The translations under genes were made by a program, and so were the position numbers. The notes under the pieces are model-generated. The model was not told where the DNA came from. It did no database searches and was given only the letters and a program-made list of their open reading frames with translations. This document shows, piece after piece, positions 19,651-32,190 of a stretch of 64,000 nucleotides of DNA (the stretch's first letter is position 1; each line of letters opens with the position of its first letter). The stretch comes from Zizania palustris (Eukaryota; Streptophyta; Magnoliopsida; Poales; Poaceae): contig JAAALK010000284.1 in the NCBI GenBank assembly GCA_019279435.1, positions 65,404,773 through 65,468,772 of the forward strand, in the 5' to 3' direction.

Positions 19651-20390
19651 AGGAGCTTCACTACAAGGGTCAATTTGACCATAAAAATTGGAAAACTAAT
19701 CAGTTCATTAGCTCATTAACAACCCAGTAATCGCCGGATGCGGCCATTAATGAAACAAATACTGCCCATTTTAACAGCAATGAAATGATATTTTTACAGT
19801 ACGAGTAACATAACACTGATATTTTTTACAAGCGAGGGAGTCATTTGTGCCCCAAGAAACATTTGCATCTTTCTATAAAAGGTCTGACATCTCATAGAAA
19901 ACAGGAGATTAGCCTACATTGAAATGTTTTCGCTGCCTATTTAAGACTTAGAATCTCAATAGAATGCCACTCCATCTATTCCATATGACAAAAAACTATT
20001 GCCATCTATAAAACCAGCAACGGTGTAGGTTAATGGAGAAACTACGCATAGCACAATAGAAAAAGAGTTGGAGCAGCGCTATAAAAGAAATAGTCGATTA
20101 CATCACAAATGGATCACCATGTCCACATGCACGGGGATGAAGCATCATGTGCTAATGTGCTAGTACTGCATGCCCAGCTATGGTTTCGATGGGGTTGGGC
20201 GAGGTGGACATGGTTGGACAGTGTTTATGATAGAATACAACCATAGCCATTCTTTATATATTTATATAGTGTGTTAATGTGCTTTCATGTTGTATGCCAA
20301 TTAAAACTAATATCTCATAGATCAATGGGCTTTCATGTTGTATGCCAATTAAAACACTAATATCTCATGTATCAACACCTCTTTTGCCCA
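19651..20390. other. AT-rich intergenic stretch
   Basis: No gene recognised. Two copies of TGCTTTCATGTTGTATGCCA occur near 20,280 and 20,330 within a roughly 50-bp tandem duplication. Confidence 0.5.
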
Positions 20391-21950
20391 ATTCAAATTG
20401 TTTATTAGCCATATATGCAACTTTTTTATTGTTCCAACCCTTCATGTGTGTGACTTGTTAGGTTCATGTATTGATTGTGAACGGAAACTGAATGAACATA
20501 AAGATCATATCGGCCGAACCAAAATATACTTATATACTAGTTCCTTTGCCACACAATACTAGTCAATCTCAAGATAAGATATGTGACACCCTTGTAATAG
20601 CTCGGCCATTCACTCGTTCAAATAGTGGGTTCAACATGACTAACTTTTATTCATCATGATTAACTCCTAAACCACACTAGCATGGTCATGCACTTTTCAA
20701 TCTAACTATCTTAATGGGCCATAGATATCTTTCCCGTTATTTAGGAGGGGTAAATTCTATATTGATCAACCCACATCCCATAAAATGTTTATGATACACT
20801 TAGAGACTACTTTTATAGTTACCTAGTTATAAAGTAGTGTTTGGTAGCCTCAAAATACACCACTAAGCATTGTGAGAAACAATGATAATCTTAGGTCTAA
20901 AATCTAGTAGATATATCACTCAAGATCAACTGATGACACATACAAAATAACAATCCTAATAGTGTGTCAAGGAGGATCAATCTAACACCATGTTCATTAA
21001 CATAAGTTCACATAATTAATGTAATATCTCCATATCTATGATCATCAATTAATACATGTGCTATTCTTCCATATAGTGATATTGTTTGGGGATCATTTAG
21101 AACAACATAACAAACAAAGAGTTTCAAAAAAGTCACATACTTAACAATGAATATAAATGATAGTTATTCAAGGAACAATTAACCCATTATTAATTCATAA
21201 ACATAGATGCGATATGAGAATCTATCATTCAAACTAGAATTGTTCATGCAAATATTTAATACTCATAGATCTTGTGTGTGCCTCATGCTTTGATCAATGG
21301 ATCATCAACATTCAAATATGTGTACACTTTGCAAATTTTCACATCACCTCTACAAAAGATCTCATGTATTAGGTGATAGCATCGTAGTATGTTTTTATAT
21401 TTTTGATGTGATCTAGACTCCTTTGCATGTGCAATGGATCCACTATTATCACAATAGAGATCCATTGTACTGAACATACTACTAGAGACCACATCCAATT
21501 CAGAAATAAACTTTCTAATCCAAACAAATTCTTTTGCAACTTCATAAGCCACAATATACCTGACCTCGACCTCAGTTGTCAAATTAGCTACTGATCTTGC
21601 TTGAAACTTTTCTAGCTCACTGCTTCTTGATTGAGACAGAACATAAAACTATATTATAATTTATAATCATCCTTGTGTGTTGGGAAGGTAGCATCGGTGT
21701 AACCCCTTACAATGATTTCTTCACATCCAAACATGAGGAATGCATCTTAGTTCTTCTAAAGTATTTAAAGATGGTCTTTATAATTGTCCAATGAGCTTCA
21801 TCAAAATTTGATTAATACATATTCATAACACTTAAAGCATATAATACATCTATACATGTGCAAAGCATGACATACATGATGGATCTAATAAACGAAGCAT
21901 AAAGAACTACACTCATCCTTTCTTGCTCATCAGGTATCATAGGTAGGGAT
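20391..21950 (-). mobile_element. Old Ty1/copia 3' end, antisense
   Basis: Right part: copia RNase H on the minus strand. Left part (20391-21230): AT-rich, noncoding, in the place where the 3' LTR would lie. It is truncated at 21,950 where another copia LTR begins. No clear TSD. Confidence 0.65.
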
Positions 21951-21960
21951 TGAAGGAATT
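21283..21960 (-). pseudogene. Copia RNase H remnant
   Basis: 99 codons at 21283-21582 encode VWIRKFISELDVVSSSMFST, MDLYCDNSGSIAHAKESRSH and GDVKICKVYTYLNVDDPLI, the end of a copia polyprotein. Upstream, broken frames keep the GYTDATFPT-type motif near 21,700. Confidence 0.85.
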
Positions 21961-22175
21961 GTGCCCAAGAGAATTCTAGGCAGATCAGAAGTTCTTAGAT
22001 CTGGGCTGATCATAAGTTCTGAGATCTAGGAGAATCGGAAGTTCCAACTGAGAATCGAAAGTTCCGATTTAATTCGAATTTAGAGACCGAGAGTTAGATC
22101 AGAAGTTCTGATCCAAGATCGGAAGTTTACATGGAGGCGAAACATATTGGATCTATTGTGCTTTAATTATGATTA

Positions 22176-25100
22176 TGAAGAACCTAGTGAGGATCTTCAC
22201 TGTGGTTCAAGGTTATGATGAGTGATTGACGGAGTTTTTGCCATGAGGTTCATGTATGGATGCTTGGATGTGTGTGTGTCTGTGTTTGTCTCGTGTGTGT
22301 AGGGTTGAGATACTCGTCAACTATCGATGTCAAGGGATCAAGGTTAGACGGGGAGTCTAATGCCAGATGGTCGAGGATGTCAGTTGAAGTTGAGAGTGTC
22401 CTCAGATGTACACATAGAGTTCAAGTAGGACTTGGGATGAAGGTTGATCAAGATGAGGTGTCGTTCGAGTCATCGAAAGGGAAGCCAGTACAAGTGACAA
22501 GGCGGCTCGAGGGATCGAGAGCAGGAGAGACTTGCTGGCAGTCGAGTTCGCGGACTGACGACGATCGTCGACGATCGGGGAGGCTTTGTCGGTTTTTGCT
22601 GAAAACCGTCGCATCTCTAAATGTCTTTAAAATTCAATAATTAGGAGTTTATTTTTATTCAAGTATTTTAGTTTAAAAGTGTAAACTTTTGGTATGTTTC
22701 AGAATTTTCAAGATCTGAAAATGTATTAAAAGTTTTGAGTCAAGTTGTAAATAACTAGAGTCAAATAGGGGTAATTTTCAGAATATGTAGTTCTGAAATT
22801 ACTCAAGGGTTTGTGTGTAAAAGGACCTCTTGGGTGGGCCTATATAACGGCATTCACACCCATAGGTTGGCTGTCCACTTTTGCTCACAAAATATCTTTT
22901 GGCTGAGTTATCCTTTCTCTTGCGTGTGATCCAAGAAACCAAAATTGAATCATGTTTTGCTGTTTAATCTCTGATCTGAGTTTCCTTACTTTTGATGAAT
23001 TGATGTCCTGAATCATCTGTTTTTTCCTCTATGGTTCCTGTAGTGTTTCAACAACACTATTCATGATCAGATTGTCTTGCGCCACAACTAGCTTGAATCT
23101 GTGATCTGTTTTGATTGATTTCTCTGATCTGTTCTTATAAACCTGCTGTGGATTATGCTGAGTGAGTTCTATTAAGAAACTTTGCTACAAGATTTTTGTG
23201 AAGCTTTCTTCTGTAAGGATCAAGGGATTGCTCAAAGAATTTCAGACAAGAAGATCTTCATCATTCATCAGGTACATCACCTTTTCTGAACCTTAAGCAG
23301 AATTTCCTTGATCTTATTTAGAGTATAGCCAAGTTGGTATGTGAATGTTTGATGGAGTAATTGCTTCATTTTTCTGAGAAAGTACTATTCCGTGATTGAG
23401 TAAGATTTCTGGTTATTAGTTGGATAAACTGAAAACCTTCTCTGTTTTTGTTACTCTTATTAGGCTGAGATAAATTGTCCTAGTTCTGTTGTGAGTTTTT
23501 ACCCAATGCTATCTCTGATCTTAGCACTTTAAGGTTAGCTCAAATAATCTGTGATACTTGCTGTTGTTAATATCAATATTCTGAAGTTGGGAGTTTACAG
23601 AATGGAGATGTTCAGGTTTTAGTAATTTAGTTATGTTTGTTGAAACTACTGTTTCAGATCTGATAGTTCTACTCAAAGTGATTGGTTATTGTAGTTTAAA
23701 CCTGAAAATAGTCTTCTGAAGTTTAATTTGTATCTTAGCAGTTATTGAATATCAAGTGTGTCTGAAGTGATTTAATTTTCAGAAGATCTACAATAATGTT
23801 CTGAACTGTCTCTAAGTATTTTCTCACTGCTTTAGTCCTTACTGCCTCCAAAATGAATTATGATGCTATTGCTAATTATTTTGTTTGAATCTCTGAGAAA
23901 GTGCTCAAATAATTTTCTGAGATTGATCAAGTGTTAATACTGTGTTTTCACTAGAAGAATTGTGGCCTCAGTAATTCTGTCTAAAGCAGTGCTGTGTTCT
24001 TCAGTTTTGTGTCAAGTTGGTTCAATCTGAATGTTGATTGTGTGAAACTGAATTAACCAAATCAACATGAGCATTATGAGCATATTTGAAAACTAAAACT
24101 ATAGTTTACTAATCTGAATTGTCTTCAGTGATCCAGAGTTTGTTGTTGAACTAATGTTACCAATTCTGAAATATTCAGTCTACACTCTGTTTCAGTTTTC
24201 AGAAACTATAATTTACTCCAGTTGCTACTGTTCAGAATCTGTTGAAATTGTGTGTATCAGCTGATTTGTTCTGTCTCATTTTATGTACACTGCTTTGATT
24301 TATTCACAACCTTTCACTTGAGATTGCGCTGTTCCTCATCAAGATTTTGTCATGATCTGCAATTCTGCACTCTAGAATTGGAAATCTGTTATGTCTGATT
24401 GCTTGAAAAGTTTCAGCACTGTTGTGTTTTATATCTCAGGATTAAAACAAACATGGCTAGAATCTGATCTTTGGTAATTGCTCATTGTTTCTCTGCTAAA
24501 CTGTCTCAGTAATTCAGAAAGTACTTCTGCAATTGATTTTCAATATTTTCACTACTTTGTTGTGAAGAAACTGTATTCCAGAAATTGTTCACATGCTGAA
24601 TAGAACTGAATCCATGGTGTTACTGTTCTGTTTCAGACAATGCTGATGACTTCAGGGTTGAAAAATTGTAGATCTGAAGTTTTTCTCTTGAGCTTCTCTG
24701 TTCTTGAGAAAGAAACTTATTGTATGCTGTTAAGTGGTGATCTTGAGTTTACAAGTGAACAGATTTCCAACTGAAACTATTTTTTGAATTTGGATATGTT
24801 TGCTCATTTCTCAATTCTTAATTTGAATCACATTTCAAAGAGCTATTATCTCAATCAGTTCATGCTTTTGGACAATTAGAGCTAAATTGATCAATTAGTG
24901 TTGTCAACTTTTGACTCAAAGTGACAAGTGCATGTGTTAAAGAAGTTTTCTGAATTTTTGGTCTTTGTCGGAGTTTCAGTCATCGATTTACATCTGTCGA
25001 CCAACCAGTTGCCGATCTATTCACTGTATTTCGGAATACCAATTGTCGACAAAAGTACTTCGGTACTTCAAACTCCGAACAAGACTGAACATTGAATTAA

Positions 25101-25253
25101 AATGAATTTTTGCTCTGATTTGTACGGTGTGGTTCAAGTTTGACTATGCAATTTTTTGGAGGTGTGTTGGGTGATCTGAATAGGCCATCTAATTCACGAG
25201 AATTTGTTGAGGCGTCTATTCACCCCTCCTCTAGTCGCTATTCCGATCCCACA
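22176..25253 (+). mobile_element. Solo LTR, 3.1 kb, probable Ty1/copia
   Basis: Perfect 5-bp duplications GATTA at 22171-22175 and 25254-25258. Starts TGAAGAACC and ends GATCCCACA. A CTATATAA promoter motif lies near 22,840. The following 2.3 kb is T-rich and noncoding. The last 100 bases (TGTTGGGTGATCTGAATAGG, then CACCCCTCCTCTAGTCG) match the ends of the LTRs at 41,359 and about 53,850. Assignment to a SIRE-like copia family is inference from that U5. Confidence 0.8.
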
Positions 25254-25698
25254 GATTAAGTGCCCAAGCCCTAGTAATATATAAAGGGTGGAGGATGGAG
25301 GTCGTGGGCGGTTGTTCTCATTACAAAAACCCTAGCCACCACACCTCTCCTATCCCTTCTTGATCTCAAAGAGTTGAGATCACAGTCTCTCCCTAGATCT
25401 CACGATTAGTGTGGCTAGCACGCCGGCGTGAGACAAATCTAATCCCTATACATGTGGACTCTATGGAGGCACTGCTCGAATAGTGGTACTCATCGTATTC
25501 CTCACGTGGACATCACTGAATTTCATCAATTGGATCGTCGGTGAATGGACGGAGCGAGGCGAGGTTGAACGAGGATGCGCTTCCCAACAACTTCTTCCGC
25601 TGCACTAGCACGTCTCACGTTAGAAGGTAACAATTCATGATCCATTCTTGGGGAAATGGGTTAAAATTTAAAATTTCTAGCTATCATAGCCTCTCCAT

Positions 25699-26542
25699 TG
25701 TTGGGGAATGGGGAAGCTACGCTAGTCGACAAATTCAAAAATTTCGCCCCAAAGTCTAAGAACCATGCGCGTGAGGGATCCTGAATCGTTACCTTCTAAC
25801 ACGAGACACACTAGGTGCAGCGAAAGAATATGTTGGGGAAGTGCGTCCTCACTTATCCTCGCATCGCCCCGCTTGTTCCTCGGTGATCCAATCGGTGAAG
25901 AACATCGATGTCCATGTGAAGAAGACGATGGGCGTCACTGTTCGAGTAATGCCTCCACGAAGTGTACGTTCACACGTATAGGGAAGGATTGCTCCTACGC
26001 CGGTGTGCTAGCACTGCTCGTGAGAACCGGGGAGAAATCTCAATCTCAACTATTGAGATCAAGAAATGGAGAAGAGAAATTCTTGGTGGCTAGGGTTTAT
26101 ATCTAAGCTAAACTGTAATTCCTCTGATCCCCAAGACCTTCTCCTCCTCCCTTTATATAGAGCCAAGACCCTAGGTCCAAATCCAGATTAAAAAGCAAAA
26201 CATATCCAATCTGTTCGCCCACCTTGGAACATCTGATCTTAGGACCAGAACTTCCGATCTTGACTCTCTATTTTAGTTCTAATAATTATTAGAACTTATG
26301 ATCTACTATCGGAACTTCTGATCTACTATCGAAACTTCCGATCCGTCAGACCTTTTGATGAGCTTAGAACATCAGAACTTCCAACTCATTCAGAAACCAT
26401 CGGAACACCCTAGGTTTAGTCATGTTAGAACTTCCGATACCATATCGAAACTTCCAACAAGTGCAATATTATCGGAATTTCTGATGCCAAATCGGAACTT
26501 CCGATCTGCCTGCCCAGAATTCTCTTGGGTACAATTCCTTCA
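25699..26542 (-). mobile_element. Inverted solo LTR of the same copia family
   Basis: On the minus strand it starts TGAAGGAATTGTACCCAAG and ends CCCCAACA; the TATATAAAG box near 26,150 is also on the minus strand. It sits in the last 14 bases of the sense LTR, flanked by imperfect duplications TCCAT and CGCAT. With the sense LTR it makes a tail-to-tail palindrome with arms of about 430 bases. Confidence 0.75.
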
Positions 26543-27115
26543 CGCATATTCCAACAGTGGTATCAAAGCTTATGTGCATAGTGTTTGATCTAGATTGATC
26601 ATGTATAGAGATACATGGTGGAAATATATTAGATCTATTATTCTATTCATCAAATTTTCACAAGTTCCGAAGTATCGGAAGTTTCTATGGGTCAGAAGTT
26701 TCGATGTTGGATCATAAGTTCCGATCCCGATTTAATTCGATACAGAGAGCAATCTTGCGATTGGTAGTTCCGATCCAGTTCAGTGACGTGTATATTCTTC
26801 GCCTAACTTTGTTTTGTAGAGAATGTTGTGACTGGTATGGCCTTGAAAATATATGAAATGCATGAATGTAATTAACATGTCCTACATGTCATGAATATTA
26901 CAGCCCAAGGCTATTAATGGTTGTACAACCTGTGCGTCTACCTGTGATGCTTTGAATCATGTAACCAGTATAGGTGCTATTATTTTTAATAGGATAGTAC
27001 ATGTTCATGGAGGTCTGAAGCACAAATGATGGGAGCCATGGAGACGGAGATCATATGTGAAGGGACATACTATGTCACAGTCAATGTGGTTGTTTGTGGT
27101 GCTTACTTATGTCCT

Positions 27116-28210
27116 TGTTGATGCTATATTGTCTGACAAAGCACCAAACGTCACTGACGTCGATCCGGTGATCCAAAAGAGCGTATACACTCGAAGTAGT
27201 CCTCAAAACGCCACACGACACCGATGTCGCATTCCGACAATGCTTGACCGTGACAAGGGGATTTAGGGGTGGAGTCTCTAGGCAATTAGACCACACCACG
27301 AGAGAGTAATCCAATTGGCTGAGAGTGAAGGTGGGCGGTCATACCGGCCAAGACGGATCAGTTTAACTAGTAACAGGCCGGCGGTCAGACCGTCATGGCG
27401 AAGAGGAAGGTGACCGGGGCCGATTGCGCACTGACGGTTAGACCGTCCATGTACTGCCGGTCAGACCGGCGTGTGTCGGCATAGCCTAGTTAGACCAACC
27501 GTGTGCCGCTAGTCAGACTAATAGGAAGACGGCGGGTGTTTTGGCTAATTGGCATGCACGGTGATGTCCAAAGTCGATGCAGGGGCCCTTGTTGATGAAG
27601 ATGGCCAACTTGGATCCTGCAAAACACCAAAGATCAGTAGCAATTCGGCCTGGAGACCGAATTACCGATAAAAACCGATAAAACATGTTACGGGGGTTAA
27701 ACATACGATTCACGAGTGAATCGACAAAGATTATCGTGATTACGATGAAATGGATGGAAGGTTTATAATGCAAACCCACAAAGATGTACATGCTATGGCT
27801 AAACCTAGGGCAAAATGATAGTAGATTGAAAAAAGAACAATTCTATGGGGTAGTAGATTAGATTGGATTTATTTTTTGATGTCCCCTTGAATTGGCCTTG
27901 CCCCTATATTTATAGGGGGTGGTTTTGTCATCCCTGGGCTTAATTTGTACCTTAGATTGATTTGGGTATGGTCTAAGTCATTACAAATTGTTTAGAGATC
28001 AAAACAACCAGAGATTAATTAATTTAGCTCGGACTGGCCGGTCAGACCGGGCTTATAGGGCCAGTCAGATTGAAGTGTGGACGGTCAGACCGATGGTCTA
28101 TGGCCGGTTAGACGGGGTTGTGCCAAGAACTGCATATTTTCAGCCAAATTATACCAATTTTGACAATTTAACAATTTTGACCACTAATGTCATTTTTTTT
28201 GCTATCAACA
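27116..28210 (-). mobile_element. Solo LTR, Tat-type Ty3/gypsy
   Basis: + strand ends TGTTGATGC and GCTATCAACA match the Tat LTRs at 33,944 and 44,700. It is flanked by GTCCT (27111-27115) and ATCCT (28211-28215). It holds two clusters of a GGTCAGACCGG-type motif (about 27,330-27,520 and 28,030-28,120). 1,095 bp, no coding capacity. Confidence 0.8.
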
Positions 28211-28602
28211 ATCCTTATCATACTATTCTTGCAAATTCATACACGATAGGTATCATTACCTTGCTAGAATAGTTTTCCCTCAGAAAATTAAGTATTGATG
28301 CACTTTTAAATAGCTGCACCTACCAAGGTTCTCGATCATCGATAGTGGGTCTGCCAAAGCATGGTACTGTCTTTTATCTTGACCAATTAGAGTAGAAGTC
28401 GGACTACCGCATGCATAGTATTGGTTTGCTTAACAAGTCTATCAAAATGGTTTTGGGCTTTGGGGTATGGAGTTGGGAGTCAGGCATGAGATGCTACCCC
28501 AACAAACAAGAGTCACCTATGATGTGATTAACAAATGGTGGCTTACCTATATCGTCTAGGTTATAGGAGTGATGCCAAAGCTCACTAGGAGTTAGTTGAA
28601 TA

Positions 28603-30989
28603 TGTTGGGGAATAGGGGAGCTACGCTAGCTGACAAAACATGCCTTTAAGCCCTATGATCATATCGTAAGCATCACATTCCTCATACTATTTCTGAACTG
28701 AGAGGACATGCAGACAAGCATCAGGCAACTGACATCCACATAATCACTAGCATGCTTCTCATAAGCACGCTTATCTGCTGCAGAAGCATCCTCTCCTGGT
28801 TCATCAGAGTGAGGTTACTCTAGAACATAATCCTTTTTCTCTTGCTTGAGAACAATTATCAAGTTTTGATACCAATCCATAAAGCTCGTTCCAGACAATT
28901 TATCTCGTTCAAGAATAGATCACAAATTAAAAACTGGAGTGCTCTTAACAGTAGACGTCGTAGGTGCCATGATCTACAAAAGATTAAATGTGAGGTTTAG
29001 AACTATGCAATATTTATCTTCTATCCATTAAAAGATGTTCCACTATCTAAACCATTCACTTTCCCTCTCATGACTAATAGTGGCGTAAGATCCATGGTCA
29101 CGCTATCTCCTAGTGAGCTTTGGCATCACTACTAGAAGCTAGTTGACATAGGTGAGCAAATCCTTGCTAATCACATCGTATGTGATTCTTGTCGTTGGCG
29201 AGGCATCCAATGCTCAACCCCAACTCCTATGCTCCAAGGCCCAAAACCATTTTGATAGCCTTGTCAAGTGAACCAACACTATGCGTGTAGAAGTCCGACT
29301 TCCACCCCAACTGGTTGAGATAAAAGATAGCACCCTGCTTTGGCAGACCCACTATCGATGAGAACGAATCTTGGTGGGTGAAGATATTGGGAAGGGCATC
29401 AATACTTAATTTTCTGAGGAAAAACTACTCTAGCATCATAATGTTCCTAGCGCACATGAAACATGCAAGAATAGAATAACAGGAACATAAGAAAGTATCA
29501 CAGGCAATTATATTAACTGCGACATAGCATGACCTTCTTCACATGGTGATGTACAAGTCCATGGCTCCCATCCTCGAGTGCATGCTCCCGGCCTCCATGA
29601 AGAGTACTAGTCCATCTCGCATAGGCTATACTAATTACATGGGCCGAAGCACCGCAGAGACGACATGCAAGCCATAATGAATTTTACATCAGCCTTAGGC
29701 TGTAAATAACCATGACACACATGCCATATTTAATTTACATTCATTGCATGCATCTCAGACATCACATTTAACCAAGGCCATGCCAGTCACGACATTATCT
29801 ACAAAACAAAGTTAGGCAAGAAATCTACAAATGACTGGATTTTGGATCTGAAAAACCCGGGTCAACAAGCTTAGTTTTTCAAAATTGCGTGGGTCGGAAC
29901 TTCTGATCTAACATCGGAACTTCCGATTTGTCAGAACTTCCGATCAATATCGGTATCCCACATCACAACAATTGCCTTCTATATCAAATCATTATTTGAT
30001 ATCGGAACATACGATCAGTATCAAAACTTCCGATCCACCATCAAAACTTTGATCATATCAGAACTTCCGATCTGCCGTGAACAGGAACAGATCTGTTTTC
30101 CACCATGTATCTCTATACATGAGGGATCCAGATCGAACACTACACACATAGGCTCTGATACCACTATTGAGGAATTGGGGAGCTGCGCTAGCCAACAAAT
30201 TCAAAATTTCCGCCCTATGGCCCTAGGTTCATGCACGTGGGAGATCATAGATCGATACCTTCTAGCACAATACGCGCTAGGTGAAGCAGAAGAAGATGTT
30301 GGAGCAGCGCATCAAGCCTCTCCTTACTTCGTCCTTGCCATCCTTCGCCGATCCAATCGATGAAGACGACGTAGTTGTTCACATGTAGATATTCATGAGC
30401 ATCACTATTGGAGCAACGTATCCATGAAGTCCACACGTATAGGGATGGAATACCTCTCACAACAGCATTCTAGCACCGCACGTGAGAGACGGGGATCATT
30501 GACCTCAACGTTTGAGATCAAGAAAGGGGAGGAGAGAACTCTTGGGTGGCTTGGTCTAATCTAGGCTTATTGCTTGCCCCAAGACGTCCTCTTCCTCTCC
30601 TTATATAGGGCTGAGAGCCCCTAGGTCATGCTCATCCCGAAACCCTAAAAACCATAACAGATCCAATCTGTTTTCCCACGTCGGAACTTCCGATCCTGCA
30701 TCGGAACTTCCGACAAGGTATTTTAGGTCTCCTGATATAGTACGACACGCAACAGATCCAATCTGTTATCGCCCACCTCGGAACTTCCGATACCATATCA
30801 GAACTTCTGATCAGTACAAAAATTCCCCGATTCTAAATTAGAACTTCTGGCTCGTCGGAACTTCAGATACCATATCGAAACTTCCGAAGCAAGATTTTCT
30901 CTCTGTATCGAGACCAGAAATTAACCGGAACTTCTGATACTTTTTATCGGAACTTCCGATCCATTGAATTTTCTTGGACATAACCTTCA
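28603..30989 (-). mobile_element. Inverted, internally deleted copia copy nested in its own family
   Basis: Perfect duplications GAATA at 28598-28602 and 30990-30994. On the minus strand: LTR (30989-30174), primer-binding site (antisense GATACCAC near 30,163), leader, start of gag (to about 28,641), then only 37 bases of the 3' LTR. Pol and most of the 3' LTR are deleted. Gag has stops (for example after KDYVLE). Confidence 0.82.
30174..30989 (-). repeat. 5' LTR of the inverted copia copy
   Basis: 816 bp. A minus-strand CTATATAAGG box lies near 30,605. The stretch 30,680-30,965 carries many copies of TCGGAACTTCCGAT. Confidence 0.8.
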
Positions 30990-31583
30990 GAATATGGATC
31001 TTGTGCCACTTTTAGTCATTAGAGGGAAAGTGACTATTTTTCATATAGTGGAACATATTTTATTGGATAGAAGATAAACATAGCATAGTGCTAAACTTCG
31101 CATTATTTTGTAGATCATGGACCTACTATTGTTAAGAGCACTTCTGTTTTCAATTTGTGATCTATTCTTTAAAGAGAACAACTAAAAGGAATAAACTTAA
31201 TTGACCGGTATCGTAATATGGAATTGTTCTCAAGCAAGAGAAAAAAGACTACATTCTAGAGATACCCCACACTAAAGAACCCAAGGATGATACTACCCTC
31301 GCAGAAAGGCGTGCTTATGAGAAGCATTCTAGTGATTTCGTTGATGTCAGTTGTCTCATGCTTGCGTGTATGTCTTGTGAACTTCAGAAGCAATATGATA
31401 ATATATATGCTTATGATATGATCATAGGGCTAAAGGACATGTTTGAGAACCAAGCAAGGGCTGAGTAATATAATGTCTCAAAAGCCTTGTTTAACTGCAT
31501 GTTAGCAGAGGGTAATCCAATGAGTCCTCATGTGATCAAAATGGTTGGTTACATTGAGAACCTAGACCAGCTTGGCTCTCCTC

Positions 31584-32190
31584 TGAGGAGCCATGGTGAA
31601 GACTGTGGTCCTCATGGCTCCTATATGATGAGTGATTGTCAACGGAGAAGAGAAGAGAAGGAAGATCTCCGAGGAGAGGCACTTCAAAGGGGTGCTCCGA
31701 AGGGAGGCACTTCGAAGGAAGAGAAGACTTACCGTGGTTTGGACGTGTGACTCAGATACAAGGATAGGCGATCACTAGATTGATTGAATCATGGGGTCAT
31801 GTTGGTCCAATACGAGTACACATGTCAAGGGCGGTAAGGGACTTCCCGTGGTTTGACTGGGGTTGACTCATATAAACGAGCGGTGAGCAACTGCCAGGCT
31901 GCGGGAGCTGTGGAGTTGGGTCGGCCCAATCGGGGTACTCGATGCGAAGATGGGAAGTGCTTTGGCGGCTTCAGCGTAAAACTGTCAATCACATCAATCA
32001 TACACTAAAAGATACATGAATCTAATGTGAAGCCGTGGAAGTCACAAAAACAAAGCATCAGATAAAATAAATATATTAGGTGTTTTTACCTTTTTGCCCG
32101 TCGGGCTCTATGTTTGTAAAAATACCCTAAGGACAGTAGAATATTTTCCTTTATTTTGTTTATTTTTGTGTGAGCTAAAATAGCCTTAAT
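31584..32190 (+). mobile_element. Truncated copia-type LTR (same family as 41,359-43,417)
   Basis: Starts TGAGGAGCCATGGTGAAG and shares ATGATGAGTGATTGTCAACG and the GTCGGCCCAATCGGGGTACT region with the complete copy. Homology fades near 32,190; the right end and TSD are missing. Confidence 0.7.

Larger units (their letters stand above)
21951..26556 (+). repeat. 5' LTR of a sense Ty1/copia element, split by two solo LTRs
   Basis: Starts TGAAGGAATTGTGCCC and ends ATATTCCAACA just before a primer-binding site (TGGTATCAAAGC, 26,558-26,569). Pieces: 21951-22175, 25259-25698 and 26548-26556. A + strand TATATAAAG box near 25,278 confirms its orientation. The left piece is rich in the palindromic CGGAAGTTCCG motif. 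Confidence 0.75.
26558..31583 (+). mobile_element. Internal leader and gag remnant of the sense copia element
   Basis: Pieces: 26558-27115, 28211-28602 and 30990-31583. The last piece encodes gag with stops: KRKKDYILEIPHTKEP, DFVDVSCLMLACMSCELQKQ, YDMIIGLKDMFENQARAE and VIKMVGYIENLDQLGSPL, the UBN2-type copia gag. It is cut at 31,584 by another LTR; no pol remains. Confidence 0.75.

Noticed and set aside
22260..22640. 126-codon ORF
   Set aside because: Lies in the 3.1-kb solo LTR; Val/Cys repeats come from a TGTGTG microsatellite; no domain.
25699..30989. Autointegration-type inversion of a whole copia element
   Set aside because: First considered because LTR, leader and gag occur in both orientations. 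Placing LTR ends at TGAAGG and CCAACA and finding TSDs (GAATA, TCCAT/CGCAT) explains it by separate insertions.
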